11,772 nt of DNA from Desulfosarcina sp. (GTDB lineage: Bacteria > Desulfobacterota > Desulfobacteria > Desulfobacterales > Desulfosarcinaceae), in NCBI GenBank assembly GCA_018224455.1, contig JAGTUY010000497.1, forward strand, positions 1-11,772. Direction: 5' to 3'. The notes beneath the pieces are model-generated. The model saw only the letters and a program-made list of their open reading frames with translations. It had not been told where the DNA came from and made no database searches. Both the position numbers and the translations under genes were made by a program. Of the stretch, positions 1 to 7,705 are shown in pieces. How positions within the stretch are numbered: the first letter of the stretch is position 1; each line of letters opens with the position of its first letter.

Positions 1-30
1 ATCGCTCCTGCAGAAGTTGAGATCCCATAA
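1..30 (+). CDS. 3' end of an upstream gene, possibly DUF2760 family (partial)
   Basis: Reading from base 1, frame 1 encodes IAPAEVEIP and stops at TAA (28-30). Only nine residues are visible, so no function can be read from them. In related genomes the large DUF3731-type Hsp70 often follows a DUF2760 gene, and a short hydrophobic/acidic tail of this kind would fit that family. That identification is inference from remembered gene order. Frame 2 is also open to a TAA at 38-40, so even the reading frame is not certain. Confidence 0.35.
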   Translation: MAPAEVEIP

Positions 31-133
31 TCGCTTTTAACCCCAACGCCGGCACACCACCTGCATCCGCCGGCCGTCAAATAGGATCACGGTGGCTGGG
101 TCGGCAAGACAGCCATCGCCAGGGTCCAACCCG

Positions 134-140
134 AAGGAGG
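134..140 (+). promoter_or_regulatory. Shine-Dalgarno site fixing a TTG start for the Hsp70 gene
   Basis: AAGGAGG lies six bases before TTG at 147. The ORF from that TTG begins directly with the Hsp70 nucleotide-binding signature around residue 10, so the strong ribosome site and the protein alignment agree on a rare TTG start. No ATG in this frame would preserve the phosphate-1 motif. Confidence 0.8.
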
Positions 141-146
141 GTAGTC

Positions 147-2933
147 TTGACTTCGGAAAGTCGTTTTGTCGTCGGCATCGATCTGGGGACCACCAACAAT
201 TCGGTTGCCTATGTAAAACTGGGCAATGCCGAGAATGACCGCCCCGCAATCCAAAAATTCCCGGTCCATCAGTTGACCGGCCCCGGCGAGTTCGCCCCCC
301 ATTCCGTCCTGCCTTCATTTTTATACATTCCCGGCGAATACGACATCGCCGATCAGGACATGGCCGCCCCATGGACCATCGATCAACGAAGCCGGGATGA
401 CCGAAATTTCGTGGGCGCATTTGCCCGAGACCATGGCGGCAAGGTGCCGGCACGACTGGTCTCTTCAGCCAAAAGCTGGCTGTGCAACAAACACGTGGAT
501 ACCCGAGCGCGAATTTTACCCTGGGGAGCCGGAGACGAGGTCTTCAAGGTTTCGCCGGTCCAGGCGTCGGCCGCCTACCTCAAACACATCCGCAAGGCAT
601 GGAACGTGGCCATGCAGGATGATGAGGAAAATTATCTGGAGAACCAGATGGTGGTCGTCACCATACCCGCCTCCTTCGACGAGGTGGCCAGGGACATGAC
701 CCTGGAAGCAGCCCGCATGGCAAGCCTTCCCGATGTCATTCTGCTGGAAGAACCGCTGGCCGCATTTTACAGCTGGCTGATCCGGCACGAAAAAGATTGG
801 CCCGACCACGTATCCCCCAATCAATTGATTCTGGTGTGCGACGTGGGCGGTGGAACCACGGACTTCACCCTCATTTCTCTGGAGATGGCCGACGGCAGCC
901 CTCGGTTCGAGCGTATTGCCGTTGGTGATCATCTGATCCTGGGCGGTGACAACATGGATTTTGCCATCGCCCGCAGCGTAGCCCGCCGTCTGGGGAAATC
1001 ACCATCCGCCATGGACAGGGATGCCTGGAAAACCCTCTGCCACCAGTGCCGCCGGATCAAGGAAAATATTCTGGACGGCGTTGCGGACAGCGGCCGGGTC
1101 ACCCTGATGGGCGCAGGATCGCGTCTGATTGCCGGCACCCTGACCGCCCAGATCAACCGTCAGGAGATCGAAACGATCGTTCTGGAACAATTTTTTCCGC
1201 TATCCGGATCCGGCAGCCATACGGATTCACTGGAAGGAAACGCCTCATGGGGACTTCCTTATGAAGCCGACACCGCCATCACCGGCCACCTGAATCGTTT
1301 TATTGAGCGACACCATGCGGATGTAAAAGCGGCCATTGGAACCAATGATCCCTGCCCCGACCTGATCCTTTTCAACGGCGGGTCGCTGAAGGCACAGGTC
1401 CTCCAAGATCGCATCCAAGAGGCTGTTCGCCATCGTTTTTCGCGTGATTCCGGCCCTGTGTGCCTGGACAACCGGGAGATGGACCTGGCTGTGTCCCTGG
1501 GTGCGGCCTACTACGGGATGGTCAAGGCCGGCATCGGTGTCCGAGTCGGCAGCGGAAGCCCTCGCAGTTATTACGTGGGCGTGGGTACCGGCGATTCGCA
1601 TGCAAGCACCGGTACAACTCAGGCGGTGTGCCTGGTGGAACGTGGTCTGGAAGAGGGCAGCGCCATCACCCTACCCGACCGCGTGTTCAAGGTCCTGGCC
1701 AATCAGCCGGTAGCCATTGATCTGTTCAGCTCCAGTTTTCGATCCGGCGATCATTGCGGCGATCGGGTTGACGTCGACGACACCCTTACCGCTCTGCCGT
1801 CGTTGAACACCGTTATCCAGTTTGGCGACAAAGGCATCCAATCCGAGATTCCCGTTTGCCTGGAAGCGAGCTATACCGAGGTGGGCACCCTTGAGATCTG
1901 GTGCCAGTCCTTGACCTCGCCTCACCGCTGGCAGCTGCGTTTTCAGCTGAGGGGAGCCATCACATCCGAAGCGGTGGCCGAAAGGGAAATTTTCGAGGCA
2001 TCTCGGGTGGAACAGGCGCAGCAGATCGTTCAATCGGCGTTTGCATCCGGTCGTGAAAGATCACGGCTGCCTCGTTTGATGTCGGACATCGCCGATGCCC
2101 TTGACTGCCCCCGGGAAGGGTGGCCCTTGAGTCTGCTGCGTGACCTGTCCGACACCCTGCTGGATGACGCGGCCGCAAGAAAGGCGTCTGCTGAAGACGA
2201 AAGCCGCTGGATGAACCTGCTTGGGTATTGCCTGAGACCCGGCATGGGAGAAGGGTTTGATCCCCACCGCCTCAAGAAACTTTGGAAAATATATAAAAAA
2301 GGGCCTGTCCATACCAATGCGCCCCAAGTGCGCGCTGAATGGTGGATCATGTGGCGGCGGGTGGCCGCCGGTCTCAGCCCCGGCCAGCAGCGCCAGTTTT
2401 TCCAAGACATCTCTCCATTTCTAGTTTTGAAAAAAGGTTCGCGGATTCCCCGGCAGGAATTCACGGAAATGTGGATGGCCACGGCCAACATGGAGCGCCT
2501 GCATGTCAAAGACAAAATAATCCTGGGACGCCACTTGATGGTCCAGTTTAAAGCCCGAAAGCCCCAACCTCAGCTGCTGTGGACACTCTCCCGACTCGGC
2601 GCCCGCGACCTGCTTTATGGTTCCATCGACCGGGTTGTCCCGCCAACTGAAGTCGTTGGCTGGGTCGCCACGATCCTTTCTCTGACTTGGAAAAATCCGA
2701 AACCGGTGGTTGAGATGCTTTCCCAGTTAGGCCAAAATACGGGCGACCCGCTGCGCGATATCGCCCTGGAGACAAGGGATGCAATCGTTCAATGGATTTC
2801 GTCGGCGGGTGATTTTCCCGAATCGCTGGCACGCCTGACCCAACCCGCTTCACGAAAACAGAAAGAACGAAATGCCATTTTCGGCGAAGCGTTGCCTGCC
2901 GGTTTGATACTGGAAGAAGGAGCAATCACATGA
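147..2933 (+). CDS. Large Hsp70-family (DnaK-related) protein with DUF3731-type C-terminal region
   Basis: This is a 928-residue cytoplasmic ATPase of the Hsp70 superfamily. The phosphate-1 loop GIDLGTTN (residues 10-17), phosphate-2 loop DVGGGTTD (232-239) and adenosine-side FNGGS (409-413) are all present, so the nucleotide-binding domain looks intact. Residues about 565-605 resemble a reduced Hsp70 substrate-binding beta domain, with a TEVGTLEIW segment. About 300 further residues replace the usual helical lid and match what I recall of DUF3731 (DnaK-related proteins of 900-950 residues). There is no EEVD-like tail. The client is unknown. The start is TTG with a strong ribosome site. The gene overlaps the next small membrane gene by four bases (ATGA), which suggests translational coupling. 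Whether it refolds proteins in the DnaK manner is not shown by the sequence. Family assignment is firm and the domain name slightly less so. Confidence 0.9.
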   Translation: MTSESRFVVGIDLGTTNNSVAYVKLGNAENDRPAIQKFPVHQLTGPGEFAPHSVLPSFLYIPGEYDIADQDMAAPWTIDQRSRDDRNFVGAFARDHGGKVPARLVSSAKSWLCNKHVDTRARILPWGAGDEVFKVSPVQASAAYLKHIRKAWNVAMQDDEENYLENQMVVVTIPASFDEVARDMTLEAARMASLPDVILLEEPLAAFYSWLIRHEKDWPDHVSPNQLILVCDVGGGTTDFTLISLEMADGSPRFERIAVGDHLILGGDNMDFAIARSVARRLGKSPSAMDRDAWKTLCHQCRRIKENILDGVADSGRVTLMGAGSRLIAGTLTAQINRQEIETIVLEQFFPLSGSGSHTDSLEGNASWGLPYEADTAITGHLNRFIERHHADVKAAIGTNDPCPDLILFNGGSLKAQVLQDRIQEAVRHRFSRDSGPVCLDNREMDLAVSLGAAYYGMVKAGIGVRVGSGSPRSYYVGVGTGDSHASTGTTQAVCLVERGLEEGSAITLPDRVFKVLANQPVAIDLFSSSFRSGDHCGDRVDVDDTLTALPSLNTVIQFGDKGIQSEIPVCLEASYTEVGTLEIWCQSLTSPHRWQLRFQLRGAITSEAVAEREIFEASRVEQAQQIVQSAFASGRERSRLPRLMSDIADALDCPREGWPLSLLRDLSDTLLDDAAARKASAEDESRWMNLLGYCLRPGMGEGFDPHRLKKLWKIYKKGPVHTNAPQVRAEWWIMWRRVAAGLSPGQQRQFFQDISPFLVLKKGSRIPRQEFTEMWMATANMERLHVKDKIILGRHLMVQFKARKPQPQLLWTLSRLGARDLLYGSIDRVVPPTEVVGWVATILSLTWKNPKPVVEMLSQLGQNTGDPLRDIALETRDAIVQWISSAGDFPESLARLTQPASRKQKERNAIFGEALPAGLILEEGAIT

Positions 2934-3154
2934 CCCGTGACAAAATCAACGGCAGACGACTGGTGGGTCTTTTTTTGCTCGGCATGCTGCTGTTCAACTT
3001 CCCGTTGCTCCATCTGTTTAACCGACCCATGCTGGCTTTGGGCATTCCCGTTTTATATCTTTACCTGTTCGCCGCCTGGTCGCTGATCATATTCCTGATA
3101 CATATGATCAGCCGATCCAAGCCGGACACACCGTTTCCGGATCATAGCGAGTAA
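2930..3154 (+). CDS. Small two-helix inner-membrane protein
   Basis: This 74-residue protein has a basic N-terminus (MTRDKINGRR), two hydrophobic segments (about 12-32 and 36-60) and a polar, mildly acidic tail, so it should sit in the inner membrane as a hairpin with both ends in the cytoplasm. Its ATG overlaps the Hsp70 stop codon, and a GGAG-like site (AAGAAGGAG, 2914-2922) precedes it. The sensor kinase starts 11 bases after its stop. I recall a small membrane ORF (cbrX) upstream of cbrA in Pseudomonas, so a role with the transporter-kinase is plausible. That is an analogy of position, not a sequence match. No enzymatic motif is visible and the function is unknown. Confidence 0.8.
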   Translation: MTRDKINGRRLVGLFLLGMLLFNFPLLHLFNRPMLALGIPVLYLYLFAAWSLIIFLIHMISRSKPDTPFPDHSE

Positions 3155-3165
3155 AGGAAGTTGTC

Positions 3166-5898
3166 ATGCTGGCAACGGAAACCGTCATCTTCGCCTCTTT
3201 GTGCTACATCGGTGTCTTGTTCGGCATCGCCTACTATGGGGACAGGCGGGCCGACATCGGCAGAAGCATTATCAGCAATCCCTATATTTACGCACTGTCC
3301 CTTGCTGTTTACTGCACCGCCTGGACGTTTTACGGCAGTGTAGGGCGTGCCGCCTCAGCCGGACCGGCCTTTCTGACCATTTATCTGGGCCCCACCTTGA
3401 TGGTCACGCTGGGCTGGCTGGTATTGAAAAAAATCGTCCGCATCTCAAAAATTCACCGGATTACCTCGATCGCCGACTTCATCGGCTCGCGCTACGGAAA
3501 AAGCATGACCCTGGGAGGCGTGGTGACCGTCATCGCTGTGCTGGGCATCATTCCCTACATCTCCCTCCAGCTCAAGGCCATATCCTCCAGTTTTCTTTTG
3601 ATTCAACAATACCCGTCCCTCAAACCGTTGCCCCCTTCAGGCAGCATCGGACTGTGGAGCGACACCACCTTCTACGTGGCCTTGTTCCTGGCTGTTTTCG
3701 CCACGCTCTTCGGCACCCGGAACCTCGAGGCCACCGAACGCCACGAAGGCCTGGTAGCGGCGATCGCCTTTGAATCCATCGTCAAACTGGTGGCCTTCCT
3801 GGCGGTGGGAACGTTTATCACCTTTTTCATTTACAACGGGTTTGCCGATCTCAGCCAGAAAGCCCTGTCATCACCCGAACTTCGCCTCTTGATGACCCTG
3901 CCTGAGGATGCCGGCGCATTTTCCAGCTGGTTCGCCCATATTTTCCTATCCATGATGGCCATCGTCTTTCTTCCCCGCCAGTTCCAGGTCATGGTCGTGG
4001 AAAATGTCAACGAAGCCCACCTGAACAAGGCCATCTGGCTCTTCCCCCTTTATCTTTTGGCCATTAACATATTCGTCCTGCCGGTGGCGTTTGCCGGCAT
4101 GCTCTCTTTCGGTTCCAGCGGCCTGGACGCGGATATGTTCTTACTGACCCTTCCCATGGCCGACGAACAGGTCTTTCTGACCCTGCTGGTGTTTATCGGA
4201 GGGATGTCGGCGGCAACCGGCATGGTCATCGTGGAAACCGTGGCCCTGTCCACCATGATCTGCAACGACCTGTTGATGCCGCTGCTGCTTCACATGCCAT
4301 CGTTGAAACTGGCCCAGCGCAGGGATTTGAGCAGCATCCTGTTATCCATTCGACGACTGGGCATTATCCTGGTGCTGCTCATGGGTTACGCCTATTTCCA
4401 CTATGCCGGAGAATATTATACGCTGGTTTCCATCGGCCTCACCTCCTTTGCCGCAGTGGCCCAGTTTGCACCGGCCCTGCTGATCGGAATCTTCTGGAAA
4501 GGCGGCACCCGAACCGGTGCCCTGCTGGGGCTCGTGGCCGGTTTTTCGGTTTGGTGTTATACCCTGTTCCTGCCCTCTTTAGCCGGAGCGGGACTGATGC
4601 CCCAGGATTTTTTGGAACACGGGCCTTTTGGCATCGCTTTCTTAAGGCCCTTCGAACTGTTCGGCCTGGATGTGTTCGACCGCATCACGCATGCGGTGTT
4701 CTGGAGCATGCTGGCTAATGTGGGCTGCTACGTGGCCGGCTCCCTGTTCAGCCGGCCATCGGCCATGGAGCACACCCAGGCAACCATGTTCGTAGATGTG
4801 TACCGGTATGTGGGCAGGGTTCATGACTCTTCCGTCTGGCGCGGAACTGCTTACCTGCCCGATCTCGTCTCCATGCTGGAACGCTTTTTGGGCAAAGAAC
4901 GAACCGAAGCGGCGCTGGACATTTATGCCACGGACTACGGCATCAATTGGGACCAGTCCCTCACTCGGGATCCCGGGCTGGTCAATCACATTGAAAAACT
5001 GCTGGCCGGCGCCATCGGGTCGGCATCGGCGCGGGTCATGGTCGCCTCGGTGGTCAAGGAGGAACCCCTCGGCATCGAAGAGGTGATGGATATCCTGAAT
5101 GAAACCCGACAGGCAATCATCTACAGCCGCGAACTGGAACGGGCCTCAGCGGAACTGCGGGCAGCCAACCAGCGCCTTCAAGAGTTGGATCAGTTGAAAG
5201 ATGAATTTATTTCAACGGTCTCCCACGAACTTCGAACCCCTTTGACGGCCATCCGCTCACTCGCCGAGATTCTCCACGACTACCCGGATACGACCCCAGA
5301 CCGCCAGCGGGAATTCTCCAGCATTATCATCCGTGAAACCCAGCGGCTGACCCGGCTGATCACCCAGGTGCTCGATTTCCAGAAGTTGGAATCGGGTCGC
5401 ATGCGTTGGGCGATAACGACGGTGGATCTCAAGGATGTGGTGGAAGATGCGGTCAGCGCCACCGGCCAGTTGGTGGCGGAAAAGCGGATACGGATGCAGG
5501 TGAACCTGCCTGACGCATCTCGATGCGTCGAAGGCGATCGTGACCAGTTGATCCAGGCCATGGTGAATCTGATTTCCAATGCCGTGAAATTCTGCGACCC
5601 GGACCGGGGGCAGATTGAGATTCGACTGGAATATGTCGCCGACCGACTGAAGGTGTCGGTCGCGGACAACGGCATCGGCATCAGCGAGGCTGACCAGAAA
5701 CAGATTTTCAACAAGTTTCAGCAGGTGGTGGATCCGACCCGCGGACGCCCACCGGGAACCGGTCTGGGGCTCTCCATCACCCGCCAGATCATCCGGCACC
5801 ACCATGGTGAGCTGAAGGTCGAGAGCACACCCGGAAAAGGGGCCACTTTTTATTTTTCCCTGCCCTTGAAACCCACTGCAGCCATACCAGCCCAATGA
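3166..5898 (+). CDS. SLC5 transporter-STAC-histidine kinase sensor (CbrA-like)
   Basis: This 910-residue membrane protein joins a sodium/solute symporter-type module (residues about 1-530, many transmembrane helices, opening like CbrA with YCTAWTFYGSVG) to a cytoplasmic kinase. Residues about 545-625 fit the STAC linker domain typical of CbrA-type proteins. A helical linker (about 630-683) leads to the H-box with phospho-acceptor His687 in STVSHELRTPL. The ATP-binding domain has its N-box Asn at 805, DNGIG at 834-838 and GTGLGL from 864, so the kinase should be active. Family members couple solute binding or uptake to phosphorylation of a response regulator. CbrA itself has a PAS domain between STAC and the kinase, and I see none here. 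There is no receiver domain and no adjacent regulator. A ribosome site AAGGAAG (3154-3160) supports the ATG start. The ligand cannot be read from the sequence. Confidence 0.93.
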   Translation: MLATETVIFASLCYIGVLFGIAYYGDRRADIGRSIISNPYIYALSLAVYCTAWTFYGSVGRAASAGPAFLTIYLGPTLMVTLGWLVLKKIVRISKIHRITSIADFIGSRYGKSMTLGGVVTVIAVLGIIPYISLQLKAISSSFLLIQQYPSLKPLPPSGSIGLWSDTTFYVALFLAVFATLFGTRNLEATERHEGLVAAIAFESIVKLVAFLAVGTFITFFIYNGFADLSQKALSSPELRLLMTLPEDAGAFSSWFAHIFLSMMAIVFLPRQFQVMVVENVNEAHLNKAIWLFPLYLLAINIFVLPVAFAGMLSFGSSGLDADMFLLTLPMADEQVFLTLLVFIGGMSAATGMVIVETVALSTMICNDLLMPLLLHMPSLKLAQRRDLSSILLSIRRLGIILVLLMGYAYFHYAGEYYTLVSIGLTSFAAVAQFAPALLIGIFWKGGTRTGALLGLVAGFSVWCYTLFLPSLAGAGLMPQDFLEHGPFGIAFLRPFELFGLDVFDRITHAVFWSMLANVGCYVAGSLFSRPSAMEHTQATMFVDVYRYVGRVHDSSVWRGTAYLPDLVSMLERFLGKERTEAALDIYATDYGINWDQSLTRDPGLVNHIEKLLAGAIGSASARVMVASVVKEEPLGIEEVMDILNETRQAIIYSRELERASAELRAANQRLQELDQLKDEFISTVSHELRTPLTAIRSLAEILHDYPDTTPDRQREFSSIIIRETQRLTRLITQVLDFQKLESGRMRWAITTVDLKDVVEDAVSATGQLVAEKRIRMQVNLPDASRCVEGDRDQLIQAMVNLISNAVKFCDPDRGQIEIRLEYVADRLKVSVADNGIGISEADQKQIFNKFQQVVDPTRGRPPGTGLGLSITRQIIRHHHGELKVESTPGKGATFYFSLPLKPTAAIPAQ

Positions 5899-5935
5899 CC
5901 CGCTCCAGCGTGTTAATGGGGACAGGGGGCTGAAA

Positions 5936-6955
5936 TCACTTGTTGCCGCCGAGCTTCACAAAATGGTCGACCGTTGCGGCAATTCCCTGTTTGGCTGCTG
6001 TGCGCTCGGAACAATTTTCCCAGCATGCTACCGCCTTTTTATCTGACACCACCATTCCACACGGGTCCATGTGCACCAGAACGCCCGCATTGCCCTCGAA
6101 ATGATCAATGAGCAGTTTCTCCAATGACTTGGCCTGGGCGTGGGCATCATCGAGCAGATAATCCCTGGGCAGCACGAGGTGCAGATCGATGTGGACAAAA
6201 TTTCCCGACCGCCATGCCCGCAGCTGATGAATATCGATCCAGACGCCCTGGCGGTGTTTTTCAAGCAGCCGGGATATCTCGTCGAGAAGGTGGGGGTCGG
6301 AGGCGTCCATCAGCGCCGAAAAGCTCTGGCGAACCAAACGTGCGCCGGTCAAGAGGATATTGACGCCCACCAGGCAGGCAATGCCGCCATCCAGCCAAAG
6401 CCAGCCGGTCAAGTGGACAAGCAGCAGACCGACAACCACACCCGCAGAGGTGTATACATCGGTGAGCACATGCCGGCCGTCCGCGATCAGGGTCAGCGAT
6501 GCTAACTTTTTCCCGACCCTTACCAGCCCGATGCCAAGCAAGAGGTTGATGGCTGCGGCGGCTATCAAGATGGTCAGCCCCGCCTGCAGGTTGGCAATGG
6601 GTTTGGGCATCAGCAGATGCGAGATACCGGTTTTGAATATTCCAATGGCGGCAAAAATGATCAGTGCCCCTTCGAACCCGGCGGAAAAGTATTCGATTTT
6701 GCCGTGACCGTAAGGATGATCGGCATCAGGGGGTTGTGCAGCCATCCAGATGCTCACCACGGCAAAAGCGGCGGCCGCGACGTTGATAATGGACTCCAAC
6801 GCGTCGGATAGCACCGCCGATGATCGGGTCAGGTCGAAGGCATAGAATTTGACGGCCATCAGCACCACGGAGACAGCCAGAGAGATGCCGATAGCTGTCA
6901 TGCGGCGCCTAAAATTTTGCCCGTGTGGGGGTGATGCGTTTTTTTCTGTTAGCAT
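5936..6955 (-). CDS. Cation diffusion facilitator (CDF) family transporter
   Basis: This 339-residue inner-membrane protein probably exports a divalent metal by proton antiport, as CDF proteins do. It has six predicted helices, the family-typical HPYGHGKIEYF after TM2-TM3 (80-90), and a soluble C-terminal domain with HIDLHL and HMDP motifs (255-260 and 295-298). TM5 keeps H162-x3-D166. In TM2, however, SDALESIIN puts Glu54 and Asn58 where Zn exporters such as YiiP have Asp or His and Asp. The tail carries three cysteines (299, 311, 315) that may form a small metal site. I chose ATG 6955. A longer frame from TTG 7015 lacks a ribosome site and would start upstream of the likely promoter. ATG 6901 is another possibility. 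The gene converges on the sensor kinase with 37 bases between them and no hairpin. The metal is unknown. Confidence 0.9.
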   Translation of the reverse strand: MLTEKNASPPHGQNFRRRMTAIGISLAVSVVLMAVKFYAFDLTRSSAVLSDALESIINVAAAAFAVVSIWMAAQPPDADHPYGHGKIEYFSAGFEGALIIFAAIGIFKTGISHLLMPKPIANLQAGLTILIAAAAINLLLGIGLVRVGKKLASLTLIADGRHVLTDVYTSAGVVVGLLLVHLTGWLWLDGGIACLVGVNILLTGARLVRQSFSALMDASDPHLLDEISRLLEKHRQGVWIDIHQLRAWRSGNFVHIDLHLVLPRDYLLDDAHAQAKSLEKLLIDHFEGNAGVLVHMDPCGMVVSDKKAVACWENCSERTAAKQGIAATVDHFVKLGGNK

Positions 6956-6964
6956 TTTTGTTCC

Positions 6965-6993
6965 ATTATATGACGGGTGGGGATAAACTTCAA
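6965..6993 (-). promoter_or_regulatory. Sigma-70-type promoter for the CDF gene
   Basis: On the minus strand, TTGAAG (6993-6988) and a perfect TATAAT (6970-6965) are separated by exactly 17 bases. Transcription would begin near 6958, only about three bases before ATG 6955. The message would be leaderless or nearly so, or else translation begins at ATG 6901. Nothing resembling a metal-regulator operator is obvious. Confidence 0.6.
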
Positions 6994-7123
6994 CAACATG
7001 AACCACGACAATCAACGCTCAGGCACTTTTTATAAACTGCGTGACACCTGGATCAAAATCAGCTACTGTTCCCGCTCGTATTTTTCTGAATGCAAAATTA
7101 CCCACAACGAATGGAGAACCTTA

Positions 7124-7480
7124 ATGCCAAGACAAGAACAAATTGATTTTAAAGTGGATGCTTCCAGCCTATACCGGGAGGACGCCATCACTGATCTAAA
7201 GGTAGCATCGATTCGACGGATGGTGCCGGTGAGTGCGGACGGTCGCGATGATGCCAGCCGGTCACCCGTTTTTTTCGGCCACACGCAAATCCTCACCCCG
7301 CAGGGGCCGTTGCCTTTGCAGGCCAAATTAATGGCCAACAATCTGGCCGAAGCCATCCAGGCATTTCCCGAGGCCATGGAGCAGGAAATGGGCCGAATGG
7401 TGGAGCAGATCAGAAAGATGCAGGAACAGGAGCAGAAAAAGCAGCAAGGTGACTCACGAATTATCATGCCCGGCAGATAG
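7124..7480 (+). CDS. Small conserved cytoplasmic protein, function unknown
   Basis: This 118-residue soluble protein has no signal peptide or membrane segment. It opens MPRQEQIDFK, has a central stretch around LYREDAITDLKVASIRR and a VFFGHTQ/TPQGPLPLQ segment, then a helix rich in Glu, Gln and Met (about 80-107, EAMEQEMGRMVEQIRKMQEQ) likely to form a coiled coil, and ends RIIMPGR. I recognise the pattern from proteins labelled only 'cytoplasmic protein' in deltaproteobacteria, and no function is established. The ATG is preceded by GGAGA six bases upstream. The open frame extends further upstream to 6977, but without family-like sequence. A TATAAA at 7031 could be a -10 element, though its -35 is poor. 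It is probably co-transcribed with the remnant and the peroxiredoxin downstream, which hints at an oxidative-stress setting (inference). Confidence 0.75.
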   Translation: MPRQEQIDFKVDASSLYREDAITDLKVASIRRMVPVSADGRDDASRSPVFFGHTQILTPQGPLPLQAKLMANNLAEAIQAFPEAMEQEMGRMVEQIRKMQEQEQKKQQGDSRIIMPGR

Positions 7481-7481
7481 C

Positions 7482-7642
7482 GTGGATATCCGGGTCGATT
7501 GCTATGCCGGCTACCGGGACGAAGAGACCCCGCGGCGGCTGACGATGGGCAAACGCCACGTCAGCGTCGTCGCGGTCCAGGATCGTTGAATACGGTTCAG
7601 GTGACCTGACATGCCGGCATATGGAATGATTATTGGCATTGA
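7482..7642 (+). pseudogene. Decayed remnant of a small conserved protein gene
   Basis: A GTG one base after the previous stop opens a 35-residue frame containing VDCYAGYRDEETPRRL and ending VVAVQDR before TGA (7587-7589). I recall a family of about 70-90 residues with a CYxGYxxxExPxRF opening, a DRW motif in mid-protein and an ILRHD-like C-terminal part. Here the stop falls exactly where the Trp of DRW is expected. Past it, another frame (7603-7626) reads DLTCRHME, and a further shift (7625-7639) reads NDYWH, which resemble the missing C-terminal half. The simplest reading is a gene inactivated by a nonsense change, a deletion and a frameshift. A functional 35-residue peptide or sequencing errors are alternatives. 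Family recall is from memory. Confidence 0.45.
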
Positions 7643-7705
7643 GCGTGTGACCCCGTTGAAAGACCACCGATGATCGTCATCGGCTCAGACCCTAAGGAGA
7701 TCGAC

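Noticed and set aside
5899..5935. Terminator or dispersed repeat in the short gap with a TAATGGGGACAG string
   Set aside because: No hairpin is present. The string resembles a common repeat end but is too short to support a call.
6956..7015. Longer CDF start at TTG 7015
   Set aside because: There is no ribosome site, the extra 20 residues are not CDF-like, and the likely promoter lies inside this stretch.
7634..7650. Sigma-54 promoter (TGGCA string) before the peroxiredoxin
   Set aside because: The GG-to-GC spacing does not fit the -24/-12 pattern.
7464..7667. Minus-strand ORF of 67 codons overlapping the small gene remnant
   Set aside because: It has no ribosome site or recognisable motif, and the plus strand carries the protein-like signal.
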